A stretch of 17,985 nt of DNA from Hafnia paralvei ATCC 29927 (GCF_001655005.1 NZ_LXET01000028.1:1-17985); one strand, 5' to 3'. Shown: positions 7,762 to 13,660, numbered from the stretch's first letter. The notes: generated by a model from the letters alone, not told the origin. Numbers and translations are program-made.

Positions 7762-8130
7762 TCAATTACACAATCCGCTTGGCTTTTTTCGTGGTCCGCA
7801 TTCAGAGAAATCCAGAAGCACATATCCTTTTGATTTCATACAGCCTTCTACTTTTTTAGTTCTGGTATCGAGCTGCTCCATCGTCTCGCCTGCCTGCAGG
7901 CTGTTACGTCGGAACTTTTCATCCCATGAATTTAGCGAAAATTTCTTGTTAACTCCGCATTCGTATAGATCATCCCTGCGCTTCTGAACATCGGTGTGAC
8001 CCATAGTTTGTGGCTTCTGGAACGTCTGAACATAGGGGAAGTAATCGTAATTACTTGAATCCAGATCTGCTACCACGCAGCCGGTTAACCCAATACAACA
8101 GATCAGACTGAGATTTCTTATCCCGTGCAT
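7762..8130 (-). CDS. Small lipoprotein of unknown function, inside the fliE element
   Basis: I do not recognise the family. The 122-residue product begins with a short signal peptide and a lipobox LTGC (Cys18) followed by Val, so after lipidation it would probably be carried to the outer membrane and face the periplasm. Four further cysteines (58, 97, 111, 121) sit in the mature part, compatible with disulfides. A CMKSKGY motif (97-103) resembles a C-terminal motif seen in many short enterobacterial and prophage-borne lipoproteins. The mature region is polar, with many Lys, Arg and Asp. The ATG at 8128-8130 is preceded by a modest AAGAGA. It lies between the integrase fragment and the putative attR, so it may be cargo (a morphon or lysogenic-conversion type gene) that outlived the rest of the element. 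Confidence 0.72.
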   Translation of the reverse strand: MHGIRNLSLICCIGLTGCVVADLDSSNYDYFPYVQTFQKPQTMGHTDVQKRRDDLYECGVNKKFSLNSWDEKFRRNSLQAGETMEQLDTRTKKVEGCMKSKGYVLLDFSECGPRKKPSGLCN

Positions 8131-8237
8131 CTTTTTAATCTCTTTAGAGTTAAGTATTAAACCTTTCCGTGGCCCTGTTTTCCCGAGCGTCCCTATTTAT
8201 AGCACACAGCACCAGCCCTGCGGGGAGGTGAGAGACA

Positions 8238-8315
8238 ATGCGAATATTCGGCTTGGTGACATATGTCGTCAATGACATGTCGATGAGCGAGTTTGATGAT
8301 AACCCGTGTATTTAG
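8238..8315 (+). CDS. Possible 25-residue micro-ORF
   Basis: An ATG at 8238 follows a strong Shine-Dalgarno GGGGAGG (8222-8228) with nine bases between. The frame runs 25 codons to TAG at 8313-8315. The peptide starts MRIFGLVTYVV, a hydrophobic stretch, and ends acidic (SEFDDNPCI). The coding bases coincide with three perfect palindromes, so the region may be an operator instead. I know of no family. The case rests only on the ribosome-binding site and position within the mobile relic; a chance ORF this short is easy to get. Confidence 0.22.
   Translation: MRIFGLVTYVVNDMSMSEFDDNPCI
8241..8281. promoter_or_regulatory. Cluster of three perfect palindromes, operator-like
   Basis: CGAATATTCG (8241-8250), GACATATGTC (8258-8267) and GACATGTC (8274-8281) are each perfectly palindromic, with centres 17 and 15 bases apart. 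The second and third share GACAT/ATGTC half-sites. Regular spacing of related palindromes suggests a cooperative repressor site, as in phage operators. No repressor gene is present in the window, and no promoter elements are clear beside it. Confidence 0.35.
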
Positions 8316-8341
8316 CCAATGGGGCATATATAGGGCAAAAA

Positions 8342-8395
8342 ATTACCGCAAAACACCTTAGAGCATAGTAATGCTTTTTGGTACTTTGCGGTAAT
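8342..8395. repeat. Long interrupted hairpin
   Basis: The arms ATTACCGCAAA (8342-8352) and TTTGCGGTAAT (8385-8395) are perfectly complementary. Inside them ACC/GGT and AGAGCAT/ATGCTTT can also pair (one G-U) around an AGTA loop. The whole 54 bases can fold into one long stem with small internal loops. There is no clean T-run on either side. It may be a terminator from the lost element, a structured RNA, or a miniature inverted-repeat unit. Confidence 0.5.
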
Positions 8396-8454
8396 GTGGT
8401 ACCTAAACTTAAATATCATGTACATAACTACAATGCTGAATGCCCATACACTAC

Positions 8455-8477
8455 ATTATGAATATGCAGGTTTAGCG
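8455..8477. repeat. Putative attR (exact direct repeat copy 2)
   Basis: This is identical over 23 bases to the end of fliE at 7477-7499, yet there is no fliE sequence before it, so it is an isolated duplicate of the gene end. It marks the right boundary of the inferred integrated element. Sequence from 8478 onward should be the original downstream flank of fliE. Confidence 0.72.
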
Positions 8478-8510
8478 GAAATAGCACCAATATAATACCT
8501 TTGTAATACC

Positions 8511-8545
8511 GATCGTTTTCAACGATCAATATCGATTTATTGATC
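8511..8545. promoter_or_regulatory. Overlapping GATC hairpins
   Basis: GATCGTT-TTC-AACGATC (8511-8527) and GATCAAT-N8-ATTGATC (8524-8545) are two perfect seven-base inverted repeats that share the central GATC, so only one can form at a time in RNA. A TATAAT (8491-8496) lies just upstream and the next plus-strand gene starts at 8614, so these could sit in its leader. Three GATC sites in 35 bases would also be Dam targets. Function is unknown. Confidence 0.35.
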
Positions 8546-8613
8546 TATACAATCAATTTTAACCACACTCTTCATGCTGTTACCTTCTTCATTATTTATA
8601 AAAGGGATGCAGC

Positions 8614-8895
8614 GTGAGATTTTCTAACGGGGTGAAAATCCTTTGTTCCGCTTTGGGATTAGGTGTGGTGGTATGTCTTTTTATGCTGAACTGGGTGATA
8701 AGTGGCGGTGCAGAACGGCATCAGTTGGCGGTGTTTCAGCCGGATAAAAAGATGTTTACGTGCGAAGGCGATGGTCGTTTGGCCGATAAAGATACGCTGA
8801 CCCTCATGCTTGGAGCCTCGCAAATTGGCTTATGCGTGAGTCAGATAAATCACGAACTTTGGGTTGTTCGCGAGATGGCGATACAGAAAAAGTAA
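8614..8895 (+). CDS. Small membrane-anchored protein of unknown function
   Basis: I do not recognise this 93-residue protein. It has one strong N-terminal hydrophobic helix (about residues 9-29, GVVVCLFMLNWVIS), preceded by Arg and Lys. This fits a signal anchor with the remaining roughly 60 residues in the periplasm, or an uncleaved signal peptide; no lipobox is present. The mature part has two cysteines (in FTCEG and GLCVS), possibly forming a disulfide. The GTG start is chosen because AAAGGG lies seven bases upstream; the ATG at 8607 is in another frame and stops at once. It is monocistronic, just outside the putative attR, with candidate -10 TATAAT at 8491-8496 but no clear -35. No terminator is evident after it. 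Confidence 0.6.
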   Translation: MRFSNGVKILCSALGLGVVVCLFMLNWVISGGAERHQLAVFQPDKKMFTCEGDGRLADKDTLTLMLGASQIGLCVSQINHELWVVREMAIQKK

Positions 8896-9037
8896 AGCGA
8901 TCTTACCCCCAGCAGCACTAAATTCAATTGTTAAGAAATCAACATATTGCACCTCTGATTTGATGATAAAATTCTTGCCTAGCAAGGTGTTATGTATATC
9001 AGTAAATTATTAATCAGATGAAAGGTATAGGGATTAT

Positions 9038-9250
9038 ATGAAGGCCAGCTATATTAGCTATTACGATGGACTGGATGAAAAGGGCAAAGTTGTTTTTCAG
9101 GGAAATGGTTCACATATTGTGAATTCTGAAACAGAAGAACCATCGCCACATGAAATGCTTGCCGCAATTAATCAATACCTGATTAAATCGGCTAAAGCCC
9201 ATAACTCAGCGATAGCTCGTATTGTCATTAAAGGTTTGTTCAAACTGTAA
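9038..9250 (+). CDS. Small soluble protein of unknown function
   Basis: The 70-residue product has no signal peptide or membrane helix. It reads as a beta-rich N-terminal half (SYISYYDGLDEKGKVVFQG) followed by a helix (PHEMLAAINQYLIKSAKAHN) and a final strand (IARIVIKGLFKL), an alternation typical of small folded proteins rather than a chance frame. AGGGA lies four bases before the ATG, with AAAGG a little further upstream. A convincing Rho-independent terminator follows 25 bases after the stop, which strengthens the case for a real monocistronic gene. I cannot name a family; similar short proteins occur in prophages, but that is only an impression. Confidence 0.6.
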   Translation: MKASYISYYDGLDEKGKVVFQGNGSHIVNSETEEPSPHEMLAAINQYLIKSAKAHNSAIARIVIKGLFKL

Positions 9251-9275
9251 TCGACAAGTGTCATTGAGAGAATTT

Positions 9276-9300
9276 AAAGGCCACGTAAGTGGTCTTTTTT
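9276..9300 (+). terminator. Rho-independent terminator
   Basis: The stem AAAGGCCAC / GTGGTCTTT (one G-U pair) with loop GTAA is followed by six T. It sits 25 bases after the small gene ending at 9250. Confidence 0.8.
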
Positions 9301-9358
9301 ACGGGTATGACCCAGTATTCGTATTAATCCGGTTTATGCAAAAAAGAGTTGTGAGTAT

Positions 9359-9390
9359 CATAAGAACAAATAACTAGAGAGGTTCTTATG
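9359..9390 (+). promoter_or_regulatory. Inverted repeat masking a start codon
   Basis: CATAAGAAC (9359-9367) is perfectly complementary to GTTCTTATG (9382-9390), whose last three bases are the start codon of the following lipoprotein gene. The 14-base loop contains most of the AGAGAGG Shine-Dalgarno (9376-9382). If both arms are in the transcript, the start codon would be base-paired. The stem is AT-rich, so it could melt with temperature or on ribosome or RNA binding. If the transcript begins inside the left arm, the repeat would instead be a DNA site. Confidence 0.4.
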
Positions 9391-9669
9391 AAAAAATACT
9401 ATTTATTATTGGCTTTGCCGGCGGCCTTATTGGTGGGCTGTGTCAGCGCACCAAAAGGTTTTGTCAGACTTGACGATCATGCAGCCGATCAGGCGGTAAT
9501 CTATCGCTACGATCCTGAGAAAGTTGACAAAGCGGCAATGGATGCCGATGCATTGAGTTATTGCAAAGAGAATGGCTTTGATCAAGCCACACAGATCCCT
9601 CCGCTGGCCAGCAGTATCCCAACGCTAAAACGTATGGCGTATACCTGTTCGTACGCAGTAAAAAAATAG
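9388..9669 (+). CDS. Small lipoprotein of unknown function
   Basis: The 93-residue product has a classical lipoprotein signal (MKKYYLLLALPAALLVGC), with Cys18 followed by Val, predicting outer-membrane sorting. The mature part is about 75 residues with two cysteines, in SYCKENGFDQA and YTCSYAVKK. A cysteine followed by a GF/GY pair near the C-terminus loosely recalls the YecR-like lipoproteins of the E. coli flagellar regulon, but the resemblance is too weak to assign. AGAGAGG lies five bases before the ATG. The start codon is part of an inverted repeat (9359-9390) that could block translation. It is monocistronic, flanked by a terminator upstream and hairpins downstream. Confidence 0.7.
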   Translation: MKKYYLLLALPAALLVGCVSAPKGFVRLDDHAADQAVIYRYDPEKVDKAAMDADALSYCKENGFDQATQIPPLASSIPTLKRMAYTCSYAVKK

Positions 9670-9711
9670 CCCGTCTTTAGTGTGATCTTGGACGATTGCG
9701 TATTCAGTGAA

Positions 9712-9739
9712 ATCGCTATATACTTATTTATATAGCGAT
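9712..9739. repeat. Perfect 11-bp hairpin
   Basis: ATCGCTATATA and TATATAGCGAT pair perfectly around CTTATT, and flanking ACGATT/AATCGT can extend the fold imperfectly. No T-run follows, so I do not call it a normal terminator, though it lies shortly after the gene ending at 9669. Confidence 0.5.
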
Positions 9740-9815
9740 GGCGAATCGTTCAGATTGCTCAATACCCATTGCTAATTGCTTCAAAACGTTTGTTTTCAAA
9801 TTTCTAGTATGGTTT

Positions 9816-9842
9816 CCCGTGCCCTAGGTACGGGATTTTTTT
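9816..9842 (+). terminator. Rho-independent terminator
   Basis: CCCGTGCC / GGTACGGG (one G-U pair) around a CTA loop is followed by seven T after an A. It probably ends transcription from the lipoprotein gene at 9388-9669. Confidence 0.75.
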
Positions 9843-9875
9843 GCCTGAAAAACAGAGTATTGCTGCTAATCCGCA

Positions 9876-9906
9876 TAAAAAAGCCAGCTGTATGTGGCAG
9901 CTGGCT
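9876..9906 (-). terminator. Rho-independent terminator (minus strand)
   Basis: AGCCAGCTG (9882-9890) and CAGCTGGCT (9898-9906) form a perfect nine-base stem. On the minus strand it is followed by a run of T (the A-run at 9877-9882). It lies about 40 bases beyond the stop of the minus-strand lipoprotein gene at 9949-10611. Confidence 0.82.
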
Positions 9907-9934
9907 GGAGAATGCGTACTTAAATTTGAATGCT

Positions 9935-9964
9935 TATTTCACGTCAAACTATTTCACGTCGAAC
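9935..9964. repeat. 15-bp tandem duplication at a stop codon
   Basis: On the minus strand a 15-base unit coding FDVK plus a stop occurs twice in a row, in frame, once ending TAG and once TAA, with two base differences. Read-through of TAG would add only five residues. It appears to be a small slippage duplication of the gene end. Confidence 0.6.
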
Positions 9965-10611
9965 ATGGTGGCGTCGGTGGCCATATTGTCGATGACGGCT
10001 TTCAGATCATCCACGGTTAATAGCTGATTCGAGTTAGAAAGCTGTTTACCTGAACTTTTACGAACTACTTTTAACACGGGTTTGTTAGTTTGGGAGTCGA
10101 TAAGCTCACCTTCGAAGAACAGGTTAGTGTCCATGGTACGGTGTCCTGTCGCGGCTTGTGTACCCGCAACCACCATAGCGATAGGGATCACTTCGTAGAA
10201 CTGTAAACCTTCTTTACTGGTATCAACCGCCGTTATCGCTCCACGGAAAATCAGCGTCCTCGGTCCCGGCTGCGTCACCAGAGTGGAGCGCTGAGCTGCG
10301 GCAGATTTCAGCTTGGTATTTGTGTAGTTAAGCACACCTTCTAAGACGTTTTTACCGATCTGAGTTGTTGGTTTAGGTTCTGGATAGTAAGTCACAGGGT
10401 TATAGATCAGTTTATCGTAGTGACTGCTTTTGAAACTGGGATCAACCCAACGCAAAACGGGTAAACCAGACGCTGATTTGGTTTCTGTCAGGTTAGAGTA
10501 GTCTTTTAAAAAACCAGAATACTGCTCGGGAGTTGCTGTTTTTGTTGCACAACCGGCCAGAGCCAGCGCGCCGATCAACAGCGCAGTTTTGAGATTACGA
10601 AGCGTAGCCAT
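9949..10611 (-). CDS. DUF3313-type lipoprotein
   Basis: The 220-residue product has a signal peptide and lipobox LAGC (Cys21) followed by Ala, so it should be an outer-membrane-anchored periplasmic lipoprotein. The mature region fits the DUF3313 lipoproteins as I recall them: a GFLKDYSNL stretch early on, then LPVLRWVDP (about 50-58), a Y-rich segment (PVTYYPEP), and a central beta-rich part with RTLIFRGAITAVDTS and a small hydrophobic run (PIAMVVAGTQAATGHR). The function of the family is unknown. AAGGA lies four bases upstream of the ATG. At the 3' end the last codons plus stop are tandemly duplicated: FDVK-TAG is followed at once by FDVK-TAA. A strong terminator follows. It is monocistronic, convergent with the lipoprotein gene to its left. 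Confidence 0.8.
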   Translation of the reverse strand: MATLRNLKTALLIGALALAGCATKTATPEQYSGFLKDYSNLTETKSASGLPVLRWVDPSFKSSHYDKLIYNPVTYYPEPKPTTQIGKNVLEGVLNYTNTKLKSAAAQRSTLVTQPGPRTLIFRGAITAVDTSKEGLQFYEVIPIAMVVAGTQAATGHRTMDTNLFFEGELIDSQTNKPVLKVVRKSSGKQLSNSNQLLTVDDLKAVIDNMATDATMFDVK

Positions 10612-10855
10612 AGTTCCTTATCCAAATGAGAGAGGTGCAAGCTAAGATATATCAGAATCCTATTGGTTTACCTATAAAATCATTAGCATTGTGGTACTAA
10701 TTTAACTATTTTTAATCAATGAATAATTTTTAGTGATGTGATTAGTGTTTTTATTGATTGATTTTATAAAAAACGGATGAAAACGTCTGAACGCTGAGTA
10801 GATAATACCTTGTAATAAATAGGAGTAATTACCTATATTGGGCGTTAAGACCGTC

Positions 10856-10861
10856 TATAAT
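10856..10861 (+). promoter_or_regulatory. Candidate -10 element for the DUF333 gene
   Basis: A perfect TATAAT lies 27 bases before the ATG at 10888. No convincing -35 sits 16-18 bases upstream. A near-palindrome around GTAATTAC (10824-10832) just upstream could be an activator or repressor site. Elsewhere in 10612-10884 the sequence is AT-rich with nothing I can name. Confidence 0.35.
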
Positions 10862-10887
10862 ATTTATTTTTATGTTGGGAATACTTG

Positions 10888-11160
10888 ATGAAATTACACA
10901 CGCTGTTGCTCGTAGGATTGGGAGGATTGGTTATGGCAGGCTGTCATTCTGGACACAAGGATCCAGAAACTTCTTCAGATAGGCAAACGGTGCCGGTAGA
11001 GAAGACGATCGGCATGGCTAACCCAGCCTCTGTCTATTGCTTAACCTTGGGGGGTAAAGAAATCAATATCACAACAGACCTCGGTGTGCATACCGATTGC
11101 TTGCTACCTAGTGGTGAGAGAATAGACGAATGGACACTATACAGACGTGACCATTCCTAA
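10888..11160 (+). CDS. DUF333 family lipoprotein
   Basis: The 90-residue product starts with a lipoprotein signal peptide ending MAGC (Cys19), followed by His. After a polar linker it carries the DUF333 module: MANPASVYCLTLGGK, then a CLLPSGERIDEWTLYRR segment. That pattern of NPAS-YC-GG and C-P-G-EEW-L is characteristic of this short domain, found in E. coli YoaF-like lipoproteins. The biochemical role is unknown; in some proteins the domain accompanies protease-inhibitor or stress-type lipoprotein domains. I choose the ATG at 10888 rather than the TTG one codon before it, because TTGGGA is then seven bases away. It is monocistronic, with a candidate -10 TATAAT at 10856-10861. Confidence 0.82.
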   Translation: MKLHTLLLVGLGGLVMAGCHSGHKDPETSSDRQTVPVEKTIGMANPASVYCLTLGGKEINITTDLGVHTDCLLPSGERIDEWTLYRRDHS

Positions 11161-11383
11161 TTAATTCTCATGGAATATTATTGGTGTTAGAAAAGTAATA
11201 TATTAGCGCGTATTGAACGCATTATTACTGAAAAATTTATTATTAATTATGATAGCCATAGGGACATGGCAGGGCCAATCTTTAAAATACCTATAATTTA
11301 AAAGTGTTATTATTGAATTAAATTTCTAATAAAAATAGAGACTGGGACAATGTATTAAACTGGTGTTGTTTAAATATAAAAAA
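11161..11383. other. AT-rich intergenic region, nothing recognised
   Basis: These 223 bases lie between the ends of the convergent DUF333 gene (plus) and fliT (minus). They are strongly AT-rich. I see no GC-rich terminator stem, gene or known repeat. The boundary marks the return to the conserved flagellar block. Confidence 0.5.
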
Positions 11384-11746
11384 TTAAAGTAAATCGTTGG
11401 GGTAACCTTCATTATCGGAAAACTGCCCATAAGTGTGAGTCACGGCCTGTTGGCGTGAGGTTTTGCCGATGATTTGGCTCAGCTCATCCATTCTCGCTTG
11501 TAGCAGGCGTTTAATTTCAGCTTCGTTATCCAGAATTTTAGCCAACACTCTGCGCAGCTCGGTTTGCATCGCTGAATCAACCTCGGAAATAGGCATGAGC
11601 TCAGTGGTTTTTGCCACTGCTTGGAGATACTCCATCTCCAATTTTACCAGCGAGTCCCATTCAGAGCGCTTAGCGAGATCGAGCATACTTTCGCTGATGG
11701 AAAGGATGTTCCGGTACGCATGTGACAAAGGCTGTATTCCATACAT
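11384..11746 (-). CDS. fliT: Flagellar chaperone FliT
   Basis: FliT is the export chaperone of the filament cap protein FliD. When freed of FliD it also binds FlhD4C2 and lowers class 2 transcription. The 120-residue product matches enteric FliT in length and in its helices: YRNILSISESMLDLAKRSEWDSLVKLEMEYLQAV near the start and LAKILDNEAEIKRLLQARMDELSQIIGK in the middle and end. This second part is the helix known to bind the FliI/FliD partners. The ATG overlaps the fliS stop by one base (TAATG), a coupling arrangement. It is the last gene of the fliDST operon. The C-terminal tail (after about residue 100) is poorly conserved, as usual. Confidence 0.94.
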   Translation of the reverse strand: MYGIQPLSHAYRNILSISESMLDLAKRSEWDSLVKLEMEYLQAVAKTTELMPISEVDSAMQTELRRVLAKILDNEAEIKRLLQARMDELSQIIGKTSRQQAVTHTYGQFSDNEGYPNDLL

Positions 11747-12159
11747 TATAAGTGGTCCTGCTGATTAAGTTGTGATTGTGGGCCGATCTGACGCCACGCA
11801 TCGGCAATATTGTCTAACAGGTCCGTGACATGCTGGATTGTCGCTTCATCATTATGAAGATTAGCATGTAATAGCCGTTTCACCATATAGTCATACAGCG
11901 CGGCTAAGTTTTCTGCAAGCTCTCCGCCTTTTTCCAGATTGAGACCCGCTTTTAACCCATTATCAATAATATTGATGGCTTTGGTGATTGACTGACCCTT
12001 GAGCTGGGTTTGCCCCGCCTGCATATGCAGGCGGGCACGGATTAGGGCGCTATGCGCCCCGTCAAATAACATGACAATAAGCTGGTGTGGGCTGGCGCTC
12101 ATCACGCCGCTTTCTAATCCCACATCAGCGTAGGCCTGTGAGCCCGTCGCTTTATACAT
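11746..12159 (-). CDS. fliS: Flagellin export chaperone FliS
   Basis: FliS binds the C-terminal D0 helix of flagellin (FliC) in the cytoplasm, prevents early polymerisation and hands it to FlhA. The 137-residue product has the conserved opening MYKATGSQAYADVGLESGV and the hallmark ASPHQLIVMLFDGA, followed by a four-helix-bundle pattern (GQSITKAINIIDNGLKAGLN; LAALYDYMVKRLLHANL). Length is almost the same as E. coli FliS. It starts 17 bases after the fliD stop and ends in a TAATG junction with fliT, so all three are surely one transcript from the sigma28 promoter upstream of fliD. Confidence 0.97.
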   Translation of the reverse strand: MYKATGSQAYADVGLESGVMSASPHQLIVMLFDGAHSALIRARLHMQAGQTQLKGQSITKAINIIDNGLKAGLNLEKGGELAENLAALYDYMVKRLLHANLHNDEATIQHVTDLLDNIADAWRQIGPQSQLNQQDHL

Positions 12160-12176
12160 GATGCTTGTTACCTATC

Positions 12177-13595
12177 TTATGAGTTCATGGCGGTGAATTG
12201 TTGTGTGAGGTACGAACTGGTACTGTTGAGCTTGGACATCATGGTATCCAGTTGTACAAACTGCGCTTTATAGCGGTCGATAGTTTCTTGAATACTGTCG
12301 CTCACGCTATCGATACGTACACTCAGACGATCTAGGTTGGTATTGATACTTTTGGTTGTTGATTCGATCACGCCGCCGGCCTTGATATAACTTTGAATTT
12401 CATTGTGAATATTGGTTGCCATACCGCTATCCGTCCCGTTGCCAACAAAGAAGTTGGCCACTTGGTCTGGATGGTCAGTGAAAGCTTTGGTGAGTTTGTC
12501 ACTGTCTACGGTCAATTTGCCGGTTTTACCGTCAGTAGTGATCCCCAAATTGCCTAGACCTTTCAGTTCAGGGTTATCCTGAGCCGAGCTTAAGGCGCCT
12601 TTAATTGCAGCCTGAACACCGCGCAGGGTGTTATCACCTAACAAAGCACCGTTGGTTTTTGACTGTGCCTCACCGGTTTTTACTGGGGTGTATTTAGTCA
12701 GAGATGTAAAGGTATCAAGTAGGGAGTTATAGCTATCTACCCAGCTTTTTATCTTATCCATCGCACCAGAGTTGTCCGCGCTTAGAATCAGGTTCTGCGG
12801 CTCGCCGTCTTTAGTTTTGGCTTTCAACTCAATGGTGGTGCCCTGTGGCGCATCGGTAATGGTATTGCTGCTACGCACAATTTCTGTGCCATTCATGGTG
12901 ATAATGGCGTCTTTAGCTTCTACCGTTTGTTTCATGGCCGTGGGTGAGCTTGATGGCGCGCTTGGGTCATAGTTCAGGTATTCACCCAATTGGTCATCGC
13001 CGTTCACTTTAACCGTCATTTGGTTAGCGGAACCGGTTGAGGAAGACGTTAATGCTAACTGGTAGCTGCTATCACCTACGCGCACGATACTGGCCGTAAC
13101 GCCTGCTTTCGCGCCATTAATCGCATCGCGCATTTCTAGGAGTGAGGTCTGATCATCACTCAAAGGAATTTGAGTTGTTTTAGGGGGCGTCCCCTGAGTC
13201 AGGGTAATAGAGCGGCCGCTAGCACCTGAGGTACCGAGCTGTGCAGACTGATCGGTAACCACTTTCTGCGTGGTTAAGCTTTGTGCCTGAGCCAGCTGTT
13301 TGACTTCAACGCTGTAGTTACCAGCAACCGCCTTTGCGTTGGTCGTTACAGTAAACTGATCGTGCGTCGATGCCTTGGTGGTATTAAAGAAGTCGGCTTT
13401 TGCCAGATCTTTACTCAGGTTATCAAACTTCTCCAACGAGCTTTTCAGCGTGCCGTAGGCGGTCAGCTGTGCCTTGTAGCTGGTTTGCTGAGTGGTATAA
13501 GGCGTTAAACGCTGTTGTTCCGCCGTAGATAATTTATCAAGTAAGCCATTTAAGTCGAGACCAGAGCCGATCCCTAAAGAAGAAATAGATGCCAT
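12177..13595 (-). CDS. fliD: Flagellar filament cap protein FliD
   Basis: FliD forms the cap at the tip of the growing filament and folds incoming flagellin monomers. The 472-residue product is close to the recalled 468 of E. coli. The N-terminal D0/D1 helix reads MASISSLGIGSGLDLNGLLDKL. The middle contains beta-rich domains with many S, T, D and N, and the C-terminal helix includes YKAQFVQLDTMMSKLNSTSSYLTQQF, which packs into the filament and also contacts FliT. An AAGGA lies suitably upstream of the ATG (13593-13595). It heads the fliDST operon, served by a near-perfect sigma28 promoter on the minus strand (13634-13660). No disruption is visible. The middle domain is the least conserved part of this family. 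Confidence 0.97.
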   Translation of the reverse strand: MASISSLGIGSGLDLNGLLDKLSTAEQQRLTPYTTQQTSYKAQLTAYGTLKSSLEKFDNLSKDLAKADFFNTTKASTHDQFTVTTNAKAVAGNYSVEVKQLAQAQSLTTQKVVTDQSAQLGTSGASGRSITLTQGTPPKTTQIPLSDDQTSLLEMRDAINGAKAGVTASIVRVGDSSYQLALTSSSTGSANQMTVKVNGDDQLGEYLNYDPSAPSSSPTAMKQTVEAKDAIITMNGTEIVRSSNTITDAPQGTTIELKAKTKDGEPQNLILSADNSGAMDKIKSWVDSYNSLLDTFTSLTKYTPVKTGEAQSKTNGALLGDNTLRGVQAAIKGALSSAQDNPELKGLGNLGITTDGKTGKLTVDSDKLTKAFTDHPDQVANFFVGNGTDSGMATNIHNEIQSYIKAGGVIESTTKSINTNLDRLSVRIDSVSDSIQETIDRYKAQFVQLDTMMSKLNSTSSYLTQQFTAMNS

Positions 13596-13633
13596 CGGTA
13601 TTTTCCTTTTAATAATTTACTGCGCTTTACGCG

Positions 13634-13660
13634 TTATCGGCTCGGTAGGAAAAAAGTTTA
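13634..13660 (-). promoter_or_regulatory. Sigma28 (FliA) promoter for fliDST
   Basis: On the minus strand TAAACTTT (13660-13653), an 11-base spacer and GCCGATAA (13641-13634) match the FliA consensus TAAAGTTT-N11-GCCGATAA at 15 of 16 positions with exact spacing. It lies about 40 bases upstream of the fliD ATG. Confidence 0.88.

Larger units (their letters stand above)
7477..8477. mobile_element. Relic integrative element in the 3' end of fliE
   Basis: Two exact 23-bp direct repeats (7477-7499 and 8455-8477) delimit this segment. The left copy is the end of fliE. A C-terminal tyrosine-integrase fragment begins 28 bases inside the left repeat, its 3' end facing the repeat, the same order as int next to attP in lambdoid phages. 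Between the repeats also lie a lipoprotein gene (minus strand), a possible 25-codon ORF, a group of perfect palindromes and a long hairpin. No excisionase, replication or structural phage genes remain. I infer a prophage or genomic island that collapsed by internal deletion while keeping both att sites. The repeats and the integrase fragment are direct observations; the history is inference. Confidence 0.72.
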
